Shown: positions 9,547 through 17,590 of the stretch, piece by piece
Layout of the letters: each line of letters opens with the position of its first letter
Position numbering within the stretch: the first letter of the stretch is position 1
NCBI GenBank assembly: GCA_937898415.1
Contig: CALDLA010000167.1
Location: forward strand, 1 to 51,619
Length of the DNA: 51,619 nt
Source of the DNA: an uncultured Prevotellaceae bacterium
Lineage (GTDB): Bacteria; Bacteroidota; Bacteroidia; Bacteroidales; Bacteroidaceae
Reading direction: 5' to 3'
Translations under genes and position numbers: made by a program
Notes under the pieces: model-generated
What the model saw: only the letters and a program-made list of their open reading frames with translations
Told to the model about the DNA's origin: nothing
The model's database searches: none

Positions 9547-12387
9547 ATGAGAAAGATACTATTCATGACCGCAATGGCCGCAGCCCTGCAGGCCACCGCT
9601 CAGAATCCCTTCGTGCAGACGTGGTTTACGAGCGACCCCGCACCGATGGTGCATGACGGCACGATGTATGTCTACACCGGCCACGACGAGGACAATGCCG
9701 ACTTCTTCTGGATGCAGGAGTGGCGCGTCTATTCGACGAAGGACATGGTCAACTGGCAGGATCACGGTTCACCCCTCGCCTTGGAGAGTTTTTCTTGGGC
9801 CGACGACCGTGCGTGGGCTTCACAGACCATCGAGCGCAATGGTAAGTTCTATTGGTATATCTGTGCCCACAGCCGTCTGTCACGCGGTATGGCCATCGGC
9901 GTAGCCGTCAGCGACACGCCCGTCGGTCCCTTCCGCGATGCTATCGGCAAGCCGCTCTTCGAGAACGGCAGCTGGGATCATATCGACCCCACAGTGATGA
10001 TTGATGACGACGGTCAGGCGTGGTTGATGTGGGGAAATCCCCAGTGCTACTACCTAAAGCTGAACGAGGACATGATCTCGTACAGTGGTGAGTTGGGACG
10101 TCTCGACATGACCGAGGAAGCGTTTGGTGGTCCCATCATGAGCAAGCGCGAAAAGGGTAAGCAATATAAGGATAGTTACGTTGAAGGACCTTGGCTTACG
10201 AAACGTAAGGGCGTCTACCAGCTGCTTTACGCCGCTGGTGGTGTTCCCGAGCATATTTCGTACAGCACCGCTCCTCACCCCACAGGCCCTTGGACCTATG
10301 CCGGTGAGATTATGCCGCTGAGCAATACCGGCTCGTTCACCAACCATTGCGGTGTGGCCGATTACAAGGGACACTCCTACTTCTTCTACCACACCGGCAA
10401 GCTGCCCGGTGGCGGAGGCTTCGGCCGTAGCGTAGCCGTCGAGGAGTTCAAGTATAACGCCGATGGTTCGTTCCCCACCATCCTGCCTACTGACGAGGGT
10501 GTGAAGCCCGTCGCTGAGTTCGACCCCTTCCGAAAGGTCGAGGCTGAGACGATGGCCTTCTCCAAAGGAATCAAGACCGAGCAGAACGACCAGGTGGGAG
10601 TCTACGTCACCGACATCCACAACGGCGACTACATTAAACTGCAGAACGTAGGCTTTGGCAAGAAGGTGCCCCGTACGTTTACGGCCCGCGTGGCCAGCGG
10701 TCTGCGCGGCGGACAGATTGAGATACGTATCGACAGCCTCGGAGGTAAACTCCTTGGCACACTGGACGTGCCTGCTACGGGTGGCTGGGAACAGTGGAAG
10801 ACCATCACCCTCGATTTGGACTACTCTACCATTACCGACCTGAACGCCCCTTCACGCACCATTTCCGGCCTTGACCTGCCGGCCACCGCCGACCTCTACC
10901 TCGTCTTCAAGGGCCGCAAGGGTCCGAAGCTCTTCAACTTCGACTGGTGGGAGATGCGCGGATTGGAGCAGGTGAACATGCCGCTCTTCCAGACCAAGTA
11001 CACCGCCGATCCCTCACCGCTGGTCATTGGCGACACCTTATTCTTATATACGTCGCACGATGCCTCGCCCGAGGACATCCCCGACCTGAACGAGAAGAAC
11101 TCTGCCGGTTTCTTTATGTACGACTGGCTGTTGTGGTCGACTACCGACATGGTGAACTGGACGGAGCACGGTGCCGTTGCCTCGCTGAAGGAGTTCTCAT
11201 GGCGTTCACGCGAGAACGGTGCCTGGGCTATCCAGACCGTTGAGCGCGATGGTAAGTACTACCTCTATGCCCCGTTGCACGGTCATGGCATCGGTGTTCT
11301 GGTGGCCGACTCTCCTTATGGTCCGTTCAAGGATCCCCTCGGCCAGCCGCTGGTCTGGCAGAAGGAACATTGGGACGACATCGACCCCACTGTCTATACC
11401 GACGACGACGGTCAGGCCTATATGTACTGGGGCAATCCCCACGTCTACTACACCAAGTTGAATAAGGACATGATTTCGACCCAGGGTGACATCTACGTGC
11501 TGAACCCCAAGGACGGTGTGATGCGTCCCGTCAAGGAGGAGCGCGACAAGATTAACCTCCGTACACCTTGGAGTGAGAAGGCTACCTGGATGGTGAAGAA
11601 CTATCAGGAAGGACCGTGGCTCTACAAGCGCAATGGAAAGTATTACCTCAGCTATGCCACCACCTGCTGTCCCGAGGCCCTCGGCTACGCCATGAGTGAC
11701 TCGCCCACAGGCCCTTGGGAGTGGAAGGGCTACATCATGGAACCCACGCAGCGCGACCGTGGCAACCATCCCGGCATCTGCGACTTCAAGGGTCACAGCT
11801 ACGTCTTCGGCCAGAACTACGACCTGATGCACCTCGAGACCTTCCAGCACCATGAGCGCCGCACCGTCTCGGCACAGGAGATTACCTACAATGCCGACGG
11901 CACCATCCAGAAGCTGCCCTACTGGCTCGACCAGCAGCCCATGAAGCAGCTGCAATGGCTGAATCCCTACCGCCGCGTAGAGGCCGAGACCATGAACTGG
12001 GGCTTCGGTCTGAAGTCGGCCAAGATGGGTATCGAGAACACCGGCGTGGTGAAGGACATGCCCGCCTCTACCGGTAAGAAGAATATGTATATCTTCGACC
12101 TTAACGATGGCGAGTATATCCGTCTGCGCGGCGTCGACTTCGGTGACAAGGGTGCTAAGTCGTTTGCCATCACGGCTGCCGCTACAGGTACGGCCACCCT
12201 CACCCTGCGCTTAGATAGTCAGGACGGTCCCGCCGTCGGCTCCGTTGCCATCGGCAGCACCGGCTCCGTGGAGAAATACAAGGCTTTCGGTGCCAAGGTG
12301 AAGGGCGCCACGGGTGTTCACGACCTCTATATCTGTATCGACAAGGCCAGCGGCGATGTCCGTCTCGACTGGTGGCAGTTCAAATAA
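9547..12387 (+). CDS. Double GH43 protein, each half followed by a CBM6-like module
   Basis: The protein has 946 aa with a short signal peptide (residues 1-18). It consists of two complete GH43-CBM6 units in tandem. Unit 1 has the GH43 five-blade propeller acids at Asp30 (SDPAPMV), Asp147 (HIDPTV) and Glu213 (YVEGPW), then a CBM6-like domain (FRKVEAETMAFS, ending NFDWWEMRG). Unit 2 has Asp488 (ADPSPLV), Asp613 (DDIDPTV) and Glu688 (QEGPW), then a second CBM6-like domain (YRRVEAETMNWG, ending RLDWWQFK). All six catalytic residues are kept, so both domains should be active. GH43 members are beta-xylosidases or alpha-L-arabinofuranosidases, and both fit the operon. Whether the two halves share a substrate cannot be told. 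The N-terminal signal and lack of a sorting tail suggest the periplasm. Confidence 0.9.
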   Translation: MRKILFMTAMAAALQATAQNPFVQTWFTSDPAPMVHDGTMYVYTGHDEDNADFFWMQEWRVYSTKDMVNWQDHGSPLALESFSWADDRAWASQTIERNGKFYWYICAHSRLSRGMAIGVAVSDTPVGPFRDAIGKPLFENGSWDHIDPTVMIDDDGQAWLMWGNPQCYYLKLNEDMISYSGELGRLDMTEEAFGGPIMSKREKGKQYKDSYVEGPWLTKRKGVYQLLYAAGGVPEHISYSTAPHPTGPWTYAGEIMPLSNTGSFTNHCGVADYKGHSYFFYHTGKLPGGGGFGRSVAVEEFKYNADGSFPTILPTDEGVKPVAEFDPFRKVEAETMAFSKGIKTEQNDQVGVYVTDIHNGDYIKLQNVGFGKKVPRTFTARVASGLRGGQIEIRIDSLGGKLLGTLDVPATGGWEQWKTITLDLDYSTITDLNAPSRTISGLDLPATADLYLVFKGRKGPKLFNFDWWEMRGLEQVNMPLFQTKYTADPSPLVIGDTLFLYTSHDASPEDIPDLNEKNSAGFFMYDWLLWSTTDMVNWTEHGAVASLKEFSWRSRENGAWAIQTVERDGKYYLYAPLHGHGIGVLVADSPYGPFKDPLGQPLVWQKEHWDDIDPTVYTDDDGQAYMYWGNPHVYYTKLNKDMISTQGDIYVLNPKDGVMRPVKEERDKINLRTPWSEKATWMVKNYQEGPWLYKRNGKYYLSYATTCCPEALGYAMSDSPTGPWEWKGYIMEPTQRDRGNHPGICDFKGHSYVFGQNYDLMHLETFQHHERRTVSAQEITYNADGTIQKLPYWLDQQPMKQLQWLNPYRRVEAETMNWGFGLKSAKMGIENTGVVKDMPASTGKKNMYIFDLNDGEYIRLRGVDFGDKGAKSFAITAAATGTATLTLRLDSQDGPAVGSVAIGSTGSVEKYKAFGAKVKGATGVHDLYICIDKASGDVRLDWWQFK

Positions 12388-12408
12388 TCAACCAACCAAC
12401 ACCTGACA

Positions 12409-13782
12409 ATGAAGAAGTTTCTGACAGCCGTCATACTGCTTACGGCAAGCATGGAGATATGGGCACTGACCCCTTGGACGAAGGGCGCCTTTGAGACCCG
12501 CCAGTATCGTAACCTGTTCGTCGAGATGGGCTACAAGCCCGCCGATGTCGATGCCAAGTTGAAGGAAGTGTTCAACGACGTTTTCCGCGGCCCTAACAAG
12601 GTCTACTTCGAAGTAGGCGATACGATGGGCTACGTCTCTGACATCAAGAACCATGACGCCCGTACCGAGGGCATGTCCTACGGTCTGATGGTAGCCGTGC
12701 AGTTTGGTGAGAAGGATATCTTCGACCGCCTGTGGCGTTGGAGCAAGAAGTACATGCAGCACCAGGACGGTAACCGCAAGGGTTACTTTGCCTGGAGCTG
12801 TAAGACCGACGGTACCCGCAATGCCGACGGTGCCGCCAGCGACGGCGAGCTGTACTTCATCACCGCCCTCATCTTCGCCTCCAACCGCTGGGGCGACCAT
12901 ACCGGCATCAACTATAAGGCCGAGGCGCAAAACATCCTGAACTGCATCCAGCCCAAGGAGTACACGCCCGAGCCCCGTCAGGGTGGTTTCGGCGGCTTCG
13001 GCGGTTTCGGTGGTCAGCAGCAGCAAGGTCCCCAGAAGATGTACCTCATCGACCCTGCGACCCAGCTCATCACCTTTACCCCCGACGGTTTCGGTCAGGG
13101 TTTCACCGACCCCTCGTACCACATTCCTGCCTTCTACGAAGTGTGGGCGAAGTGGGCTGACGACGGCCGCAGCGACTACTGGAACGAGTGCGCTCAGAAG
13201 AGCCGCGAGTTCCTCCATAAGTGCATCGACGAGAAGACCGGCCTCAACGGCGACCAGTGCCAATACGACGGCAGCGAGATGCAGGGCTTCCGTTTCCCAC
13301 GCCGTCAGCAGGGCGGCCAGCAGGACGCTGCTCAGCAGGCTCCGCCGCGCAACGGCAACAACAACTTCCGCTACGACTCCTGGCGCGTACCTATGAATAT
13401 CACCCTCGACTACGAGTGGAGCTGTGCCGATGGTGCTTGGCAACGTCAGTATGGCGAGAAAATCCAGAACTTCCTCTACTCGCAGGGCATCGACACCTTC
13501 GTCGACCAGTACCGCAAGGACGGTACGCTGCCCGAGGGCAACGAGATTCTGGGTGCCGGCGGTTTCCGCAAGCTGCGTCACTCCATCGGTCTCGTCGCCA
13601 CGTCGGCTGCCGCCTCGATGATGTGTTCACACGACAAGAGCCGCGAGTTTGTCGACCGGCTGTGGAACATGAAGCACGAACCGTTTGATGACGGTTACTT
13701 TGATGCCTACTACGACGGTCTGTTGCGCCTCTTCGCCTTCATGCACCTCAGCGGCAACTACCGCATCATCTTCCCGCAATAA
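12409..13782 (+). CDS. Glycoside hydrolase family 8, reducing-end xylose-releasing exo-oligoxylanase type
   Basis: The protein has 457 aa with a signal peptide (residues 1-19). The sequence follows the Rex branch of GH8 (EC 3.2.1.156): ARTEGMSYGL with the general acid Glu87, ASDGELYF with Asp145, DPSYHIPAFYE, and RYDSWRVPMN with the likely base Asp323. The Glu87-Asp145 spacing equals that of the Bacillus Rex residues as I recall them. The Glu87-Asp323 distance is longer by about 43 residues, which two glycine/glutamine-rich insertions account for. Rex enzymes remove xylose from the reducing end of xylo-oligosaccharides, so this gene would finish products of the GH98 and GH43 enzymes. It lies 21 bases after the GH43 gene and 14 bases before the sensor pair. 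Confidence 0.88.
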   Translation: MKKFLTAVILLTASMEIWALTPWTKGAFETRQYRNLFVEMGYKPADVDAKLKEVFNDVFRGPNKVYFEVGDTMGYVSDIKNHDARTEGMSYGLMVAVQFGEKDIFDRLWRWSKKYMQHQDGNRKGYFAWSCKTDGTRNADGAASDGELYFITALIFASNRWGDHTGINYKAEAQNILNCIQPKEYTPEPRQGGFGGFGGFGGQQQQGPQKMYLIDPATQLITFTPDGFGQGFTDPSYHIPAFYEVWAKWADDGRSDYWNECAQKSREFLHKCIDEKTGLNGDQCQYDGSEMQGFRFPRRQQGGQQDAAQQAPPRNGNNNFRYDSWRVPMNITLDYEWSCADGAWQRQYGEKIQNFLYSQGIDTFVDQYRKDGTLPEGNEILGAGGFRKLRHSIGLVATSAAASMMCSHDKSREFVDRLWNMKHEPFDDGYFDAYYDGLLRLFAFMHLSGNYRIIFPQ

Positions 13783-13796
13783 CACCCTCGCCGCCT

Positions 13797-15254
13797 ATGC
13801 CGAAGCTGAAGTCACGCATCCGCAAGACGCTGTCCGTCCGTCTCTCGCTATGGATGGTTGCTATTGCTGCACTGCTGTTTGTGGCCGTGCTGTGGACGAT
13901 GCTTTGGTTTGCGCGGAAGACCATTGAGGCCGAGGCTGCCGAGAAGGCACAGGAAGCGCTCAAGTCGGTCACCCTGACCATCGACAACGAACTGTCGAAG
14001 GTGGAGGTTGCCGCCCGCAACATGCAGACCGTGATTGCGCGTCACCTCGACACGCCCGACGCTATGATGGCGCTGAGCCGCCAGCTGTTGGTATCCAATC
14101 CCGACCTGAAAGGCTGCAACATCGCCTTCCGTCCCGGCTACTACCCGCAGAAAGGCCCTAAGTTCATGGTCTACTGCGAGCGCAAGGGACAAGAGATTGT
14201 GGGTACCGACGACTATGCCGATACCGACTTCGAGCAGCAGTCGTGGTTTGCCGATGTCGTGCGTACGGACAGCATCGTGTGGTCTGACCCCTCGGAGGTG
14301 AGCCAATATGTCGATGAACCCGTTACCTCTTATAATGTACCCATTCACGACGACGGCGACAGCATCGTCGGTGTACTCTCCGTCGACATTCCGCTCGGCT
14401 GGCTGTCACACACCGTTCAGGCGGCGCGCCCCTTCCCCAACACCTACTGTGCGCTGATGAGCCGCAATGCCTCGTTCATCGTCCATCCTGACAGCACGAT
14501 GTTAGGTCCTGGCTCTGTCAAGAAACTGCTGACCCTTCATCCTGATGATGACGGCGCACGGCTGGCAAAAGCCATGATGAACGGCGAGCGCGGCAGCATG
14601 GTCATCGACGTCTGGGGCGTACCCTGCTATGCCTTCTACTGTCCGTTCGAGAAGACGGGCTGGAGCCTCGACATCATCTGTCCCGAGTACGAGATGCTGG
14701 CCTCCTACCACCAGCTGCATTGGCTGACCGTGCTCATCACCTTCATCGGATTGCCGGTTCTGTTCATCTTCTGTTTCTGGTACATCGGGTGGCAGTTGCG
14801 CCCGCTGTTCCGGCTCGAATCTTTGACGCGGCGGCTGGCCAAGGGCGACTTCAGCCATCTGTTGGAGGCCACAAAGCGCCCCGATGAGATAGGCCATCTG
14901 CAACGAGCCTTCTGCGACATGCAGCTGTCGCTCGACGACCATCTGAACAAGATAGCCCGGCAGCGGAAGACGCTCGACGAACAGGGCGAGGCTCTCCGCA
15001 CGGCCTATGAGCACACCAAGGAGGCCGAGGAGGCCAAGAGCGCCTTCATACATAGTGCCACCGACCAGTTGACACCGCCCGTGGCCGTCATCAGCGACGT
15101 CGTCGGACGCATCCATGAACAGCATGCCCGGCTGTCGCACGACGAGATTGTGCAGATGACCGATATGATGGCCACGCAGTCAAAGACGGTCACCCGCCTG
15201 CTCGACCGCATGATAGAATTCTGTATGAACCCGTTAAAGCCCTCCGACTCATGA
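13797..15254 (+). CDS. dCache-HAMP sensor with a degenerate histidine-kinase core (no phospho-His, no ATPase domain)
   Basis: The protein has 485 aa. A transmembrane helix near residues 18-40 is followed by a periplasmic double-Cache-like sensor (about 45-300), a second helix (about 304-328), a HAMP segment and a coiled coil. The region aligned with the HisKA H-box reads FIHSATDQLTPPV: Asp423 stands where the phosphorylated His should be, and the protein ends about 60 residues later without an HATPase domain. The next gene overlaps by four bases (ATGA) and is a full-length paralogue, so the two are probably translated together. The protein cannot be a kinase alone. It may pair with the neighbour as a modulating subunit, bind a sugar in the periplasm, or be decaying; the intact reading frame and overlap favour function. 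Confidence 0.8.
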   Translation: MPKLKSRIRKTLSVRLSLWMVAIAALLFVAVLWTMLWFARKTIEAEAAEKAQEALKSVTLTIDNELSKVEVAARNMQTVIARHLDTPDAMMALSRQLLVSNPDLKGCNIAFRPGYYPQKGPKFMVYCERKGQEIVGTDDYADTDFEQQSWFADVVRTDSIVWSDPSEVSQYVDEPVTSYNVPIHDDGDSIVGVLSVDIPLGWLSHTVQAARPFPNTYCALMSRNASFIVHPDSTMLGPGSVKKLLTLHPDDDGARLAKAMMNGERGSMVIDVWGVPCYAFYCPFEKTGWSLDIICPEYEMLASYHQLHWLTVLITFIGLPVLFIFCFWYIGWQLRPLFRLESLTRRLAKGDFSHLLEATKRPDEIGHLQRAFCDMQLSLDDHLNKIARQRKTLDEQGEALRTAYEHTKEAEEAKSAFIHSATDQLTPPVAVISDVVGRIHEQHARLSHDEIVQMTDMMATQSKTVTRLLDRMIEFCMNPLKPSDS

Positions 15255-17164
15255 CCCGTCTGCTCAACTATATCAGCCTGTCGCTGACGCGACGCATCGG
15301 TGCCGGCATACTCCTGGGTGTGCTGGTCATCTTCGTCGTGGCTATGGGCCTGCTCTTCAGCATGTCGCGGGCGATGGTCAAGCAGGAGGCCTACGGACAT
15401 GCCGGGCAGGTGTTGGACAACGCCAGTCGTCGCGTGGAAATCCTGCTCAATGAGGTAGAGGTGGCCACCGCCAACGTCGGCTGGCAGGCGCTGGCTCATC
15501 TCCATCCCGACTCGCTGCTGGCCTACTCGCGTGCCGTTGTCGAGCAGAACCCGAACGTCAATAGCTGTTCCGTCACCACCGAGCCTGACTTCTTCCCCCA
15601 GTCGGGCCGCTATTTCTCGGCCTACACCGAGCGCAGGGACAGCGACATCGTCACCGTCCGCGAGGGCGAGTACGACTACTGCAAGAAAGTGTGGTACAAA
15701 GCTGCGCGCGAGGCTGGAAAGCCTGTCTGGGTAGAACCTTTCGACGACTACAATGCCGGGACGCTGTCGGCTGACGACGTGAAAGCCTCCTACTGCGTAC
15801 CTATTTATACAGCCGACGGGCGTTTCGTGGGCGTCATCGCCACCGACATCTCGCTGCCGACCATTGCAAAGGCCGTCACCCTCGACAAACCCTACCCCGA
15901 ATCCTATATCATGATGTTGGGCCGCGACGGCCACTACCTGGTACACCCCGAGGAAGACCGGCTGATGAAGACCACCATCTTCGACGAGGTTGATCCCTCC
16001 CGCCAGCCGGGACTCATCACCCTGGGCCACGAGATGCTGGACGGCAAGCAGGGCTTCCTCGATGTTGAGGACTTCGACGTCACCTACCACTGCTTCTACG
16101 GCCCCATTCCGCAGACGGGCTGGAGCGTCGCCATTGTCTGTACCGACAGCGACATTTTTGGACGTTACAACCGCCTCACCTATATCGTCGTGCCGCTGCT
16201 GCTCGTCGGCCTGCTCCTCATGCTCGTCTACTGCCGCCGCACGGTCAACCGCCTTATTGCCCCCCTGCAGCAGCTCTCGAAACAGGCACGGCGGATAGCC
16301 GAGGGACACTTCGACGAGCACATGAGCCAAACGCAGCGGGCCGATGTCGTCGGGCGGCTGCAGAACAATTTTGTGGCCATGCAGCATACCCTCGACGAAC
16401 ATGTACGGCAGTTGCAGGCCGTCAACGCCGAGAGCGAACGGCGTAACTGCGAACTGGCCGAGGCCGACCGGCTGGCAGCAGAGTCAGGCCGTCAGAAGAT
16501 GGCCTTCCTGCAGGACATGACCCACCAGATACGTACGCCGCTCAACATCATCATGGGCTTTGCGCAGGTGCTGCGCGACAACTTTGGCGCGATTTCTGGC
16601 AGTGAGGTCGAGAGCATCGCCGACACCATGCAGCAGAACGCCACTTCCGTCAATCGCATGGTCAACATGCTGCTAGCTGCCGCCGCCGTTGCCGACAACC
16701 ATGAGAAAGTCGAGCGCTGTGATGTCGTGAACGTGATGGAACTGGCCCGCCATCTGGAGACAGTCTTCAATAACCGCCCGCCACGGCGCATTCCGCTGAC
16801 CATCGACAGTCAGGTGCCCGACGGGCTGACCATCCTGACCAGCCGCGACTACCTGACTATGGCCCTGAACGAGCTGCTCTACAACGCCAAGAAGTTCACC
16901 ACCGAGGGCACCATCACCCTGCGCCTGCGTCAGGATGGTAGCGTTGTGCGCTTCATTGTCGAGGACACCGGCCCCGGCATAGCCCCCGAAGACCGCGACC
17001 GTGTCTTCACGCGGTTCCAGAAGCTCGACGACTTCGGCGAGGGTCTCGGCCTCGGCCTCAGCATCACGCTGCAGTTTGCACAGATGTTAGGCGGCACCCT
17101 CACTCTCGACAAAGACTATATCGGCGGTTCCCGCTTCGTGCTCGAACTGCCCCGCGAGTTGTAA
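15251..17164 (+). CDS. dCache-HAMP sensor histidine kinase
   Basis: The protein has 637 aa. It has a transmembrane helix at about 15-37, a double-Cache-like periplasmic domain (about 40-305), a second helix (about 311-335), HAMP, a coiled coil and a HisKA domain with MTHQIRTPLN, where His425 is the predicted phosphorylation site. A complete HATPase_c domain follows (ALNELLYNAKKF N-box, EDTGPGIAP G1 box, GLGLGLSI G2 box). It is the last gene of the xylan operon. No response regulator is encoded nearby, so its partner must lie elsewhere. By position it probably senses a xylan breakdown product or related signal for this locus. The extracytoplasmic domain is clearly paralogous to that of the preceding truncated sensor. 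Confidence 0.88.
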   Translation: MTRLLNYISLSLTRRIGAGILLGVLVIFVVAMGLLFSMSRAMVKQEAYGHAGQVLDNASRRVEILLNEVEVATANVGWQALAHLHPDSLLAYSRAVVEQNPNVNSCSVTTEPDFFPQSGRYFSAYTERRDSDIVTVREGEYDYCKKVWYKAAREAGKPVWVEPFDDYNAGTLSADDVKASYCVPIYTADGRFVGVIATDISLPTIAKAVTLDKPYPESYIMMLGRDGHYLVHPEEDRLMKTTIFDEVDPSRQPGLITLGHEMLDGKQGFLDVEDFDVTYHCFYGPIPQTGWSVAIVCTDSDIFGRYNRLTYIVVPLLLVGLLLMLVYCRRTVNRLIAPLQQLSKQARRIAEGHFDEHMSQTQRADVVGRLQNNFVAMQHTLDEHVRQLQAVNAESERRNCELAEADRLAAESGRQKMAFLQDMTHQIRTPLNIIMGFAQVLRDNFGAISGSEVESIADTMQQNATSVNRMVNMLLAAAAVADNHEKVERCDVVNVMELARHLETVFNNRPPRRIPLTIDSQVPDGLTILTSRDYLTMALNELLYNAKKFTTEGTITLRLRQDGSVVRFIVEDTGPGIAPEDRDRVFTRFQKLDDFGEGLGLGLSITLQFAQMLGGTLTLDKDYIGGSRFVLELPREL

Positions 17165-17232
17165 TTACTCAGCACCCCTCGTGAAAAGTAAGCACTCAAG
17201 TGTAATCAAGTTCCTTTGATCCGAAAAAACCG

Positions 17233-17289
17233 TTTATTAATAAATAGCATGCAATTTATTAATAAATAACGTGCTATTTATTAATAAAT
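17233..17289. repeat. Three AT-rich palindromes spaced exactly 22 bp
   Basis: TTTATTAATAAAT occurs at 17233-17245, 17255-17267 and 17277-17289, with different 9-base linkers between the copies. Each copy is a near-perfect palindrome on its own. Twenty-two bases is about two turns of DNA, so the copies face the same side of the helix. Confidence 0.85.
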
Positions 17290-17371
17290 GACATCCTGTT
17301 GCAATTATGGTGGGTTGCCGGGTGAATGAACAGATGTTGTCGGGTCAAAGGACATAGGTTATTCGTTTTTT

Positions 17372-17450
17372 GCCTATACGCAAAATACCTTGCGCCTATA
17401 CGCAAAACACCTTGTGCCTGTACGCAAAATATCCTCGCCTTTACGCAAAA
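17372..17450. repeat. Four direct repeats of a 14-base core with 22/22/21-bp spacing
   Basis: GCCTATACGCAAAA is at 17372-17385 and 17394-17407, with one-base variants at 17416-17429 and 17437-17450. The linkers are similar (TACCTTGC, CACCTTGT, TATCCTC). The unit length is not a multiple of three, so a conserved coding repeat is unlikely. The spacing is far too short for a CRISPR array. Confidence 0.85.
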
Positions 17451-17496
17451 TCAAACGGCAAAAAGAATCACTGTAGTTTACTCTCATATTATATAA

Positions 17497-17560
17497 GTAA
17501 CAGTTGTAGTTTGTATGTACTATTGTGACTGCAAAGGTACAACAAAACTACAACTGTTAC
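17497..17560. repeat. 16-bp perfect inverted repeat around a minus-strand start region
   Basis: GTAACAGTTGTAGTTT at 17497-17512 is the exact reverse complement of 17545-17560, with 32 bases between. The right arm lies between the -33 and -7 elements of the minus-strand promoter and the left arm lies just downstream of the start region. Confidence 0.8.
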
Positions 17561-17562
17561 AA
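17532..17562 (-). promoter_or_regulatory. Minus-strand promoter firing into the repeat element
   Basis: On the minus strand, TTG (17560-17562) is followed after 20 bases by TACCTTTG (17532-17539), a good match to the Bacteroidota consensus. Transcription would run leftward across the phased repeats and antisense into the end of the kinase gene. The only reading frame met is a 37-codon one made largely of the repeat. Confidence 0.55.
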
Positions 17563-17590
17563 GGTGTACTACTTCTTAGAGTGCTTACGT

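Larger units (their letters stand above)
17188..17588. mobile_element. Gene-free 401-bp element with 10-bp terminal inverted repeats (MITE-like candidate)
   Basis: GTAAGCACTC at 17188-17197 has its exact reverse complement at 17579-17588. Between them lie three AT palindromes, four 22-bp-type direct repeats, a minus-strand promoter and a 16-bp inverted repeat, but no credible gene. The element fills the whole space between the sensor kinase stop and the last gene of the minus-strand operon. No target-site duplication is evident. Calling it mobile is an inference; a regulatory or non-coding RNA locus is the alternative. Confidence 0.4.

Noticed and set aside
12388..13581. A 397-aa minus-strand frame opposite GH8
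   Set aside because: It is the antisense of a gene with clear catalytic motifs. Its composition (long runs of Val, Leu, Ala) is that of a shadow frame in GC-rich codons.
15005..16402. A 465-aa minus-strand frame opposite the sensor genes
   Set aside because: It is antisense to a well-defined kinase gene, with no domain, signal peptide or promoter of its own.
17372..17450. The four spaced repeats as a CRISPR array
   Set aside because: The unit is 21-22 bp in total, linkers are 7-8 bases and similar to each other, and no cas genes are present.
17374..17487. A 37-codon minus-strand ORF across the 22-bp repeats
   Set aside because: The repeat length is not a multiple of three, so each copy is read in another frame. 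It is open by chance, although such tiny ORFs may be annotated elsewhere.
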